From the NCBI GenBank assembly GCA_007130445.1, contig SLSM01000064.1:1-7169 (forward strand): 7,169 nt of DNA, read 5' to 3'. Of the stretch, positions 1 to 5,924 are shown in pieces. The position numbers were made by a program, and so were the translations under genes. The DNA comes from Trueperaceae bacterium. Lineage in GTDB: Bacteria; Deinococcota; Deinococci; Deinococcales; Trueperaceae. The notes beneath the pieces were generated by a model, which did no database searches, was not told the DNA's origin, and saw only the letters and a list, made by a program, of their open reading frames with translations. How positions within the stretch are numbered: the stretch's first letter is position 1; each line of letters begins with the position of its first letter.

Positions 1-9
1 GTGCCAGCC

Positions 10-1056
10 TCACTCCGAAGCCGCTGCCCGCGCCTCCGCCAGCCAACCGTCGACGGTCTCGCGGTTCTCTTCGATCCACTCGAGCGCCATCGCACGCACG
101 GCTTGCGCGCTCGACTCGCCCCCTTCGATGCGCAGCGTCAAGCGGCCGATGTCGTCGACCGACATCTCGAAGACCTCGAGCAAGCGCGCGGCGGCCGGGT
201 TCCGCGCCAGGAAATCGTCGTTCGCGACAGCGCGGATGTCGTTGGCCACGAAGCCGGTCAGGAGCGGGTCTGACACCGCGCCGTCGACACCGGCGATGAC
301 CATCGCGTCCCCGAATCCCTCTTGAACGGCGCTCGGGACGATCTCGGGAACGTTGATCCACACGACGTCCTCACCCGGCACCAATATGTAGTTGGTGAAG
401 TTCGGGATCCAACCGTAGAAAAGGATCGGCTGGCCGGCGTTGTGCGCGGCGAGGGCGTCCGCGAAGGCGGCGTTGTAGTTGGCCCTCTGGTCGTTGATGT
501 GCTCGCGCAGGTCGTAGACATCGAGGTGGTGGTCGATGACCGTCTCGCACGCCCAGCCTGCCGGACAGGCGACGAGGTCTGCGCGGCCGTCGCCGGTTCG
601 GTCGAAGGCGGCCCTGACCTCGGGACGCTTGAAGGCCTCGAGCGAGGTGATGCCGTACTCCTCGGCCGCCCAGGCGCTCACCGAGTAGGCCTGGAAGGCG
701 CCGGCCTCTGCGATCATGCCGACGATGCTGGCGTGGTCGTGGAAGCCGGGCGGCATGTGCGAGTTGTGCAGCGGGAACGAGCCGTCGGTCCAGAAGTCGA
801 CGTCGCCCTGCATGATCGCGACGTAGAAGATCGGGTTGTCGAGCAGCACCGGCGTGGCTACGTCGTAGCCGAGCTCCTCGAGCAGCAGTCCGGCGACGGC
901 CTGCGGCGGGATGGCGTTGTCCCAGGTAGCGATCGCGGGGCGGATGGTGACACCCTCACCGGGCCGCTCGGTGGCGTCGGCGAGCGCGTGACCCCCGAGC
1001 GTGAGCGCGAGGGCGAGGGCGAGGGCGAAGATGATGGTCGCACGGGTACGGAGCAT
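10..1056 (-). CDS. proX: ProX: glycine betaine/proline betaine ABC transporter periplasmic substrate-binding protein
   Basis: This is the substrate-binding subunit of a ProU-type osmoprotectant importer; it would capture betaine in the periplasm and deliver it to ProW. The 348-residue protein begins with a Sec signal (Arg at 3 and 5, an Ala/Leu-rich core at about 8-20, likely cleavage after ALA at 26 or ADA at 28) and has no lipobox Cys. The mature part resembles E. coli ProX from memory throughout: the N-terminal PGEGVTIRP stretch, the FDRTGDGRADL loop (151-161), the CPAGWAC motif (164-170), DVVWINVP (230-237) and the DGWLAEA tail. The three Trp residues that cage the betaine cation in E. 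coli ProX appear as W89, W168 and W216, and the two Cys that form a disulfide there are C164 and C170. Relative to E. coli there is a four-residue insertion after W89-T90. The ATG has a GAGAGG Shine-Dalgarno 7 nt upstream. It is the last gene of the proVWX operon. The family call is firm; the exact substrate range is inferred. Confidence 0.95.
   Translation of the reverse strand: MLRTRATIIFALALALALTLGGHALADATERPGEGVTIRPAIATWDNAIPPQAVAGLLLEELGYDVATPVLLDNPIFYVAIMQGDVDFWTDGSFPLHNSHMPPGFHDHASIVGMIAEAGAFQAYSVSAWAAEEYGITSLEAFKRPEVRAAFDRTGDGRADLVACPAGWACETVIDHHLDVYDLREHINDQRANYNAAFADALAAHNAGQPILFYGWIPNFTNYILVPGEDVVWINVPEIVPSAVQEGFGDAMVIAGVDGAVSDPLLTGFVANDIRAVANDDFLARNPAAARLLEVFEMSVDDIGRLTLRIEGGESSAQAVRAMALEWIEENRETVDGWLAEARAAASE
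997..1026 (-). repeat. Hexanucleotide tandem repeat in the proX signal-peptide core
   Basis: On the coding strand five hexamers follow one another: three exact GCCCTC copies, then GCGCTC and ACGCTC. They encode Ala-Leu dipeptides at residues 11-18 and Thr-Leu at 19-20 of the ProX signal peptide. Gain or loss of one unit would stay in frame and change the hydrophobic core by two residues. Confidence 0.75.
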
Positions 1057-1061
1057 GTGGA

Positions 1062-1069
1062 TTCCTCTC
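1062..1069 (-). promoter_or_regulatory. Ribosome binding site of proX
   Basis: The coding-strand sequence GAGAGGAA lies just upstream of the proX ATG, with GAGAGG ending 7 nt before the start codon. It supports the annotated start and shows that proX can be translated independently of proW despite being downstream in the same operon. Confidence 0.7.
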
Positions 1070-1135
1070 GAAGTGGACGGATATCGGCGTCATGTGCATC
1101 GACCGCGCCGATCGGTGGCGCCGGACGAGGTCGAG

Positions 1136-1146
1136 CGACTCAGTCG
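1136..1146. repeat. Small perfect inverted repeat in the proW-proX gap
   Basis: CGACT and AGTCG are separated by one base, giving an 11-bp near-palindrome inside the 166-nt untranslated gap (1057-1222) between proW and proX. The same gap holds a second short inverted repeat, GGCC-CCC-GGCC, at 1179-1189. Neither is followed by a T-run on the transcribed strand, so neither looks like a canonical terminator. They could be operator half-sites, mRNA hairpins or chance. I see no complete promoter in the gap: a TAGGCT on the minus strand at 1157-1152 fits TANNNT but has no recognisable -35. Confidence 0.3.
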
Positions 1147-1222
1147 TAGAAAGCCTATGGACGTACGAAGCGCATGAAGGCCCCCGGCCACGCAAGCCAC
1201 ACATCGCATCGAGGGGTCCGAC

Positions 1223-2095
1223 TCACGACTCCGTGCTCGTGCGCCGCCCCTCGCCCAACGCCTGCGTGATGCGGTCGAGCACGATCGCGAGCAGCACGAT
1301 CGCCAACCCGCCGATCCCGGCGACACCGACGCGGAGCGCGTTGAGGCCCTCGACCACGGGCCGGCCGAGGCCACCCGCGCCGATCAAGGCCGCGATCACG
1401 ACCATCGACAGCGAGAGCATGATCGTCTGGTTGATGCCGGCCATGATCGTGGGCAGCGCGAGCGGCAACCGCACCTTGACCAGGATCTCGCGCTCCGACG
1501 ATCCGAAGGCCTCGGCCGCCTCGATCACGTCGGTCGACACCTGGCGGATGCCGAGGTCGGTCAACCGGATCAGCGGTGGCAGCGCGAAGATGATCGTGGC
1601 GATGACGCCGGCGACCGTGCCGATCGAGAAGAGCATCACGACGGGTACGAGGTACACGAATGACGGCGTGGTCTGCATGACGTCGAGCACGGGTCGCAAG
1701 ATGGCACGGAAGCGATCGCTGCGGGCCGCCAGGATACCGAGGGGTATGCCCATCACCATGCACACCAAGACGGACGCCACCACCATCGACAGCGTCGTCA
1801 TGGTGAGGCTCCACAGCCCGATCATGCCCACCAACGTGAACGCGAGCGCGCTGAACACCGCGATCTTCCAACCCGCCACGCGCCACGCGAACAGCGCCAG
1901 CAGCACGATGAAGACGATCGGAGGCAACCATTGGAGGAACGTCTCGACGTTCCCCAAGATCACCTCGATGGGCACCTTCATCGCCTGGAAGGTCGGCCGG
2001 TAGTTGATCGTGAGCCAGTTGATCGCGTTGGCGAACCAACTGTCGAGCGGGATCCGGATGGGATCGAAGATGGCGTCGGACAACCACACGTTCAT
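1223..2095 (-). CDS. proW: ProW: glycine betaine/proline betaine ABC transporter permease
   Basis: This is the inner-membrane permease of the ProU-type importer; it would form the betaine path across the membrane and couple to ProV. The 290-residue protein has a short N-terminal segment containing amphipathic stretches, then hydrophobic segments at about 57-72, 77-95, 100-123, 143-172, 218-240 and 257-274. The MQTTPSFVYLVPVVMLFSIG stretch (140-159) is a hallmark of the ProW/OpuAB family. The EAA coupling loop runs from E192-A-A through G198 to the LP at 210-211, and binds the ATPase in this family. The protein is shorter than E. coli ProW (about 354 residues), which carries a longer N-terminal tail, and closer to OpuAB of Bacillus. 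Its ATG overlaps the proV stop codon (ATGA), and a strong GGAGGTGG lies inside the proV end, so translation is probably coupled. Identity is very likely. Confidence 0.95.
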   Translation of the reverse strand: MNVWLSDAIFDPIRIPLDSWFANAINWLTINYRPTFQAMKVPIEVILGNVETFLQWLPPIVFIVLLALFAWRVAGWKIAVFSALAFTLVGMIGLWSLTMTTLSMVVASVLVCMVMGIPLGILAARSDRFRAILRPVLDVMQTTPSFVYLVPVVMLFSIGTVAGVIATIIFALPPLIRLTDLGIRQVSTDVIEAAEAFGSSEREILVKVRLPLALPTIMAGINQTIMLSLSMVVIAALIGAGGLGRPVVEGLNALRVGVAGIGGLAIVLLAIVLDRITQALGEGRRTSTES

Positions 2096-3393
2096 GCGGC
2101 CACCTCCGCGCTATCGCCGTTCAGCGCGTCGCGACCCCGCTTCTCGATGATCGAGTAGATGATCTCGCGCTCGGTCACGAGACCGATCAGACGCTCGTCG
2201 TGATCGATCACCAGCACCGGCAGGTTGCACAGGTTGCGCGCCTCGAGCAGGGTGCGCAGCGGCCGGTCGGCGCGCACCACCGCGGCCCGGTCGCGGTAGC
2301 GCGACGTCGGCGCCTCCTCGGCGAGCAGGGTGTCGATCGGCACGAGTTCCGCCCGACCGCCGTCGGCGCGCACCTCGCGCACCCGGTCGTCGTCGTCGAT
2401 CACGATCTCGACGTCGGATTGCGTGCGGTGCACGATCACGCGGCCGCCCGCCTCGCGCCGGAGCTCGTCGACGCGATCGTGATCGAGCTCCACCGACACG
2501 GTGCGGGCGGTGATCACGTTGGTGGGGTCGGCGTGCTCGACGAAGTCGGCGACGTAGGCGGTGGAGGGGCTCGTGAGGATGCGTTCGGGCGTGCCGAGCT
2601 GCACCACGCGGCCGTCCTCCATGATGGCGATCCGGTCGCCCAGGCGCAGCGCCTCGTCCAGGTCGTGCGTGATGAACACGATCGTCTTCCCGAGCTCGCT
2701 CTGGAGCTTGATCATCTCCCGCTGCATCTGCATCTTGATCAATGGATCGAGCGCGCTGAACGGCTCGTCCATCAGCATCACCTCGGCCTCGGTGGCGAGC
2801 GCCCGCGCCAGCCCGACGCGCTGCTGCATGCCGCCCGAGAGTTCCGACGTGCGGCTCGGCCCCCAGCCGCCGAGTCCGACCAGATCCAGCGCGCGGTCGG
2901 CCCGCTCGATCCGCTGGCCCCGGTCGATGCCCTGGATCTCGAGGCCATAGGCGACGTTGTCGCGCACGCTGCGGTGGGGCAGGAGGCCGAAGCGCTGGAA
3001 CACCATGGTGAGGTGGCGCGTGCGGATGTCGCGCAGCTGCCTGGCGCTCGCCGCGCCGACGTCGATCTCGCCCTCGTCCGTCTCGAGCACCACACGCCCG
3101 GCGGTGGGCGGGATGAGACGGTTGAGGCAGCGCAGCAGCGTCGATTTGCCGCTGCCCGAGAGCCCCATGATCACGAAGAACTCGCCGCGCTTCAGCCGGA
3201 ACGAGACGTCGTCGACACCGACCACGTGACCCGTGCTCTCGCGGATGGCATCCTTGCGCTGGCCCTGCTCGAGGAGCTCGAGGGCCGACGATGGGTTGGG
3301 GCCGAAGATCTTGCTGAGGTGCTCGGCTCGGATCACGGTGTCACCTGGCTTTCCGTCACGGTTCGCGTCGCAACAACCGTCCGACCGTACCAC
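2092..3393 (-). CDS. proV: ProV: glycine betaine/proline betaine ABC transporter ATP-binding protein with C-terminal CBS region
   Basis: This is the ATPase that powers betaine uptake at the inner face of the membrane. The 433-residue reading starts at a GTG. The ABC domain shows Walker A GLSGSGKST (77-85), Q-loop Q133, signature LSGGMQQ (185-191), Walker B VMLMDE (205-210), the SALD D-loop (213-216) and switch H243. A family-specific N-terminal helix (FGPNPSSALELLEQG, about 30-44) precedes the core, as in E. coli ProV. The C-terminal region (about 290-425) corresponds to the CBS pair that senses ionic strength in the related OpuA. The second CBS is clear (LPVLVIDHDERLIGLVTERE, 391-410); the first is degenerate and contains a DDDD run (333-336). 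The start is uncertain: a GTG at residue 20 (3336) would give 414 residues and match the E. coli N-terminus better, with AGGTGA 4 nt upstream. It is the first gene of the operon. Confidence 0.95.
   Translation of the reverse strand: MVRSDGCCDANRDGKPGDTVIRAEHLSKIFGPNPSSALELLEQGQRKDAIRESTGHVVGVDDVSFRLKRGEFFVIMGLSGSGKSTLLRCLNRLIPPTAGRVVLETDEGEIDVGAASARQLRDIRTRHLTMVFQRFGLLPHRSVRDNVAYGLEIQGIDRGQRIERADRALDLVGLGGWGPSRTSELSGGMQQRVGLARALATEAEVMLMDEPFSALDPLIKMQMQREMIKLQSELGKTIVFITHDLDEALRLGDRIAIMEDGRVVQLGTPERILTSPSTAYVADFVEHADPTNVITARTVSVELDHDRVDELRREAGGRVIVHRTQSDVEIVIDDDDRVREVRADGGRAELVPIDTLLAEEAPTSRYRDRAAVVRADRPLRTLLEARNLCNLPVLVIDHDERLIGLVTEREIIYSIIEKRGRDALNGDSAEVAA
2100..2107 (-). promoter_or_regulatory. 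Ribosome binding site of proW, inside the end of proV
   Basis: The coding-strand sequence GGAGGTGG, nearly a perfect Shine-Dalgarno, sits within the last codons of proV, with GGAGGT ending 6 nt before the proW ATG. Together with the ATGA overlap it fixes the proW start and points to coupled translation of ATPase and permease. Confidence 0.85.
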
Positions 3394-3398
3394 GCACG

Positions 3399-3404
3399 CT
3401 CCTT
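3399..3404 (-). promoter_or_regulatory. Ribosome binding site of proV, upstream start
   Basis: AAGGAG on the coding strand ends 5 nt before the GTG at 3393 and supports that start. A competing site, AGGTGA at 3346-3341, ends 4 nt before the in-frame GTG at 3336. The sequence does not decide between them: the Shine-Dalgarno is better for the upstream start, protein homology better for the downstream one. Confidence 0.5.
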
Positions 3405-3479
3405 CGCGCCAAACTCGTCTTCACGAGGCAGCTAAGCCGTCCTACAGCCATTCCCTGCGCACGGCGATCACGACATGCG

Positions 3480-3485
3480 ATTCTA
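3480..3485 (-). promoter_or_regulatory. Candidate -10 element for the proVWX operon
   Basis: TAGAAT on the minus strand matches five of six bases of the TATAAT consensus. It lies about 87 nt upstream of the proV GTG at 3393, in the divergent gap between proV and the transglycosylase gene. No good -35 hexamer is visible at 16-18 nt spacing, which would be expected of an activated or stress-induced promoter but may also mean the match is chance. Confidence 0.35.
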
Positions 3486-3538
3486 CGTCGAAACCACCGC
3501 GACGAAGTCCCTCTCAGCCACCGTTCAGGCCGCCGCGA

Positions 3539-3544
3539 TACGCT
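3539..3544 (+). promoter_or_regulatory. Candidate -10 element for a leaderless transglycosylase transcript
   Basis: TACGCT fits TANNNT and ends 5 nt before the ATG at 3550, so transcription would begin at or next to the start codon. There is no Shine-Dalgarno in front of this ATG. No convincing -35 box is visible. This arrangement resembles leaderless genes known in Deinococcota and Actinobacteria. Confidence 0.4.
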
Positions 3545-3549
3545 GCGGC

Positions 3550-5352
3550 ATGCGCCGAACCGTCCTCGCGATCAGCCTCCTCGTGTCAGCGACCGCGCTC
3601 GTGGTGCTGGCGCTCCCGGCGCTCCCCTTCGGCGCGGCGCCGGTCCCACGCCCCGACATTCGGATCGCGCTGATCGACCCCTACGCCGAGGCGCCTTTGG
3701 ACGCCTACGCCGCCTTGCGCGACGCGCTCCTCGCCGACGACCTCGCCGCGCTCCGCGCCATCGCCGGGGGCGACGACTACCGCGCGTACCGCGCGGCGAA
3801 CCACGTGGCCCGGCACCACGACGCCACGCCCGCCGAGCGCCTCGCGGCGTTCGATCGCGTCCTCGCCCTGCGGGTCGAAGACCCGCTCGAACGCGTCCAT
3901 CGCCGCCGACTGATGCTCGAGGTGGCAGCCACGGCGGAGGCGGCCGGTGACGCCGATCGCGCCCTGGACGCGTACCGACAGGCGCTCCCCGAGGCCGCCG
4001 CGATCACGGCGCTCGCGCGTCTGATCGACGACCCATACCGCCTCGCGAACGTCTACTTCCAGGCCGGCCAGAACCGGCGCGCGTTGGAAGCGCTCGACGG
4101 TCGTGCGGCCCCCTCGATCGAGGCGCCGGCGTACCGCGCCATCGGCGAGCACGTTAAGGCGCTCGACGCGTTCCGACGCTGGCTGGCGGAGGTCCCGACC
4201 TCGCGCGAGGCCGCCGAGGGCGAGGCGTGGTCGCTGTTCTCGCTCGAGCGGTGGGGCGAGGCGGACGCCGCCTTCGCGGCGCTCGGCCCGGCGGGTAACT
4301 ACGGGCGCGGCCTCGTCGCTGGGCGCCAAGGCCGCGTCGACGACGGCGTGCGGTTCCTGCTCGAGACCGGCATCGCGAGCCAACAGTGGATCGCCACGGG
4401 CTGGCTCGAAGCGCGCGGACGCGAGCGCGACGCCATCGACGCGTACCTGCGCATCGCCCGTGGTGGCAACGCGACCTACGCCGACGACGCCGCCTACCGC
4501 GCGCTCGTGCTGGCGCGGCGCCTGGGCGACGACGAGACGGCGGCGGTGGCGGCCGACCTGGTCCCGGACGGCTCCTACTTCGCGCTCCTGCTGGGGCGGC
4601 CGCTCGCACTCCCCGGTCCGTCGACGCTCGACATCCGCGAGAGCGAGGTGGTGGCCTTGGCCACGGCGCTCGCGCAGGTCCACGACCACGACGCGGCGCG
4701 CGGCGAGCTCGTGTTCGCCATGCGCGCCAGCGACGACCCGGCCGAGATCGTCGCGCTGGCCGAGGCGCTACAGCTGGTGCACGGGGAGTTCCGCCAGAGC
4801 ATGCGCGCGGCCAACGCGCTCATCGGCGAGGGTGTGGTCGACGAACGCGTGTGGCGGCTCGCCTGGCCGCAGGCGCACCCGGATGCGGTGGGGCGTTACG
4901 CGGACACCTTCGACGTCGAGCCGGCGCTGGTGTGGTCGGTGATGCGTCAGGAGTCGGCCTTCTCGACCGTCGCCCTGTCGCACGCGAACGCCATGGGGCT
5001 CATGCAGGTCATCCCGTCGACGTGGAACTGGCTGGCCGAGCTGCAGCGCGAGACCCCCGGCGATCCGTACGACCCGAAGGCGAACGTCAGGTACGGGACG
5101 TACTACCTGCGCTGGCTCCTCGACTACTTCGACGGCGACATGGAGCTGGTCGTGACGTCGTACAACCGTGGGCAGGGCTACATGCGCCGCCTGTTCCAAG
5201 GCGACGTCGTCCAGGGCGACAAGGACGAGATGTACCGCCACATCGACGCGCTCGAGACGCGCGAGTACCTACAGCGGGTGATGGTCAACCTCGAGACCTA
5301 CCGCCAGCTGTACGGCAGCGACCTCGGCTCGCTCGCCGACGCGCGCCCGTGA
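3550..5352 (+). CDS. Slt70-like soluble lytic murein transglycosylase
   Basis: This enzyme would cleave the MurNAc-GlcNAc bond of peptidoglycan in the periplasm, forming 1,6-anhydroMurNAc ends. From the ATG at 3550 it is 600 residues, near the Slt70 length (about 645 with signal). It opens with a Sec-type signal or anchor (MRR, then a hydrophobic stretch at about 4-27). A long helical, TPR-like region follows (about 45-440), with units such as ALDAYRQAL (138-146) and ALDAFRRWL (204-212), as in the Slt70 superhelical ring. The SLT catalytic domain follows: RQESAF with catalytic E468, GLMQVIPST (483-491), the SYN motif (537-539, usually AYN) and a REYLQRVMVNLETYRQLY tail. An in-frame ATG 75 nt upstream (3475) was rejected because it would bury the signal peptide and has no Shine-Dalgarno. 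The gene is divergent from proV and convergent with the acetyltransferase gene. The enzymatic class is firm; the physiological role (wall turnover, division or remodelling) is open. Confidence 0.9.
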   Translation: MRRTVLAISLLVSATALVVLALPALPFGAAPVPRPDIRIALIDPYAEAPLDAYAALRDALLADDLAALRAIAGGDDYRAYRAANHVARHHDATPAERLAAFDRVLALRVEDPLERVHRRRLMLEVAATAEAAGDADRALDAYRQALPEAAAITALARLIDDPYRLANVYFQAGQNRRALEALDGRAAPSIEAPAYRAIGEHVKALDAFRRWLAEVPTSREAAEGEAWSLFSLERWGEADAAFAALGPAGNYGRGLVAGRQGRVDDGVRFLLETGIASQQWIATGWLEARGRERDAIDAYLRIARGGNATYADDAAYRALVLARRLGDDETAAVAADLVPDGSYFALLLGRPLALPGPSTLDIRESEVVALATALAQVHDHDAARGELVFAMRASDDPAEIVALAEALQLVHGEFRQSMRAANALIGEGVVDERVWRLAWPQAHPDAVGRYADTFDVEPALVWSVMRQESAFSTVALSHANAMGLMQVIPSTWNWLAELQRETPGDPYDPKANVRYGTYYLRWLLDYFDGDMELVVTSYNRGQGYMRRLFQGDVVQGDKDEMYRHIDALETREYLQRVMVNLETYRQLYGSDLGSLADARP

Positions 5353-5365
5353 GGCCGCCCCGGCC
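5353..5365. terminator. Weak bidirectional hairpin between convergent genes
   Basis: GGCCG-CCC-CGGCC forms a perfect 5-bp GC stem with a 3-nt loop. It fills almost the entire 15-nt gap between the transglycosylase stop and the acetyltransferase stop. No T-run follows on either strand, so it is not a canonical intrinsic terminator. Its position between two converging genes is the main argument for it. Confidence 0.3.
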
Positions 5366-5367
5366 GC

Positions 5368-5817
5368 TCAGCGCACCTGGCCCTCGTCGTGCTGCGGCGA
5401 CCACTCGAACGCCGTGAAGCTGCGCTCGAAGCCGAGCGACTCCCAGAACTGGGCGATCGGCTCACGCCCCGTGCGGACCTGCAGCAACACGCGCTCGCCG
5501 GGCCACACCTTCTCTGTCATCCACGCGAAGACGCGCCGGCCGACGCCCGCGCGGCGCTGACCGGGGGCGACGTAGAACTGGCGCACGAACACGTGGTCGA
5601 CGTCGCGCCGGAACAGCACGTAGCCGATCAGGTCGTCGCCCGATTCGATCAGGTGCGCCTCGTAGCCGTGGTCGAGGAACGCTCCCATGCGGGCGCCGAG
5701 TTGGCCCGGGCTGAGCGTGGCGGGTCCGCCCTCGGCGCGGATCAGCTCTTCGTTCATGGACGCGAGGATGGGGACGTCTACCTTGCGGGCTGGTCGGACG
5801 CGGACCGCGTCGATCAC
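5368..5817 (-). CDS. GNAT-family N-acetyltransferase, substrate unknown
   Basis: This is probably an acetyl-CoA-dependent acyltransferase of the GNAT fold acting in the cytoplasm on a small molecule or protein amine; the substrate cannot be read from the sequence. The 149-residue product from the GTG at 5817 has a typical single-domain GNAT length. Motif A is clear: a beta strand VRQFYVAP (78-85) followed by the CoA pyrophosphate loop RRAGVGR (88-94, fitting R/QxxGxG). The C-terminal motif B reads AQFWESLGFER (122-132), and the N-terminus shows the usual VRPARKVDVPIL start of the fold. The reading frame stays open to 5907, but the extra 30 residues look non-native (rich in Arg, His, Ser and Pro) and would overrun the upstream promoter candidate. 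The GTG has AAAGGGG 6 nt upstream, which decides the start. It converges on the transglycosylase gene with 15 nt between stops and is divergent from the ABC genes; no functional link to either is evident. Confidence 0.88.
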   Translation of the reverse strand: MIDAVRVRPARKVDVPILASMNEELIRAEGGPATLSPGQLGARMGAFLDHGYEAHLIESGDDLIGYVLFRRDVDHVFVRQFYVAPGQRRAGVGRRVFAWMTEKVWPGERVLLQVRTGREPIAQFWESLGFERSFTAFEWSPQHDEGQVR

Positions 5818-5823
5818 GGGAGA

Positions 5824-5830
5824 CCCCTTT
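5824..5830 (-). promoter_or_regulatory. Ribosome binding site of the acetyltransferase gene
   Basis: AAAGGGG on the coding strand ends 6 nt before the GTG at 5817. It is the main reason to prefer this start over the longer open frame. Confidence 0.55.
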
Positions 5831-5870
5831 CCGACGGCGCGCTCGGCAGCCGCGGGTGATGTGTCCTGCC

Positions 5871-5876
5871 ATGATA
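5871..5876 (-). promoter_or_regulatory. Candidate -10 element for the acetyltransferase gene
   Basis: TATCAT on the minus strand matches five of six bases of TATAAT and lies 53 nt upstream of the GTG start, leaving a short leader that includes the Shine-Dalgarno. No clear -35 hexamer is present at normal spacing. It sits in an AT-richer patch of the 107-nt divergent gap between this gene and the ABC ATPase gene. Confidence 0.45.
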
Positions 5877-5911
5877 GTGGATGCCGGAGCGCACCCCGGT
5901 GGCGCACGGCG

Positions 5912-5917
5912 TAGGCT
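5912..5917 (+). promoter_or_regulatory. Candidate -10 element for a leaderless ABC ATPase transcript
   Basis: TAGGCT fits TANNNT and ends 7 nt before the ATG at 5925, placing the expected transcription start at the start codon. No Shine-Dalgarno precedes this ATG and no -35 box is obvious. The arrangement matches that at 3539-3544. Confidence 0.45.
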
Positions 5918-5924
5918 GGTGCGC

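Noticed and set aside
1..9. Terminator downstream of proX.
   Set aside because: Only nine bases lie beyond the proX stop, too few to judge.
1152..1157. TAGGCT on the minus strand as a second promoter for proX.
   Set aside because: It fits TANNNT but has no -35 partner and lies about 100 nt from the start; such a loose motif is expected by chance in this length.
322..3435. Long plus-strand open frames antisense to proX, proW and proV (about 322-1149, 1092-2003 and 2200-3435).
   Set aside because: They lie opposite genes with clear family motifs. Their products are rich in Arg, His, Ala, Val and Asp with no recognisable domain, as expected of antisense frames in GC-rich coding DNA.
3475..3549. 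Longer N-terminus for the transglycosylase starting at the ATG at 3475.
   Set aside because: It would add 25 polar residues in front of a good signal peptide, has no Shine-Dalgarno, and would run through both promoter candidates in the gap.
3586..5417. Long open frames in other phases across the transglycosylase gene (minus 3586-4689, plus 4103-4942, plus 4386-5417).
   Set aside because: Their products are Arg/Ala/Pro-rich and of low complexity, while the overlapping plus-strand frame encodes a signal peptide and a complete SLT catalytic domain.
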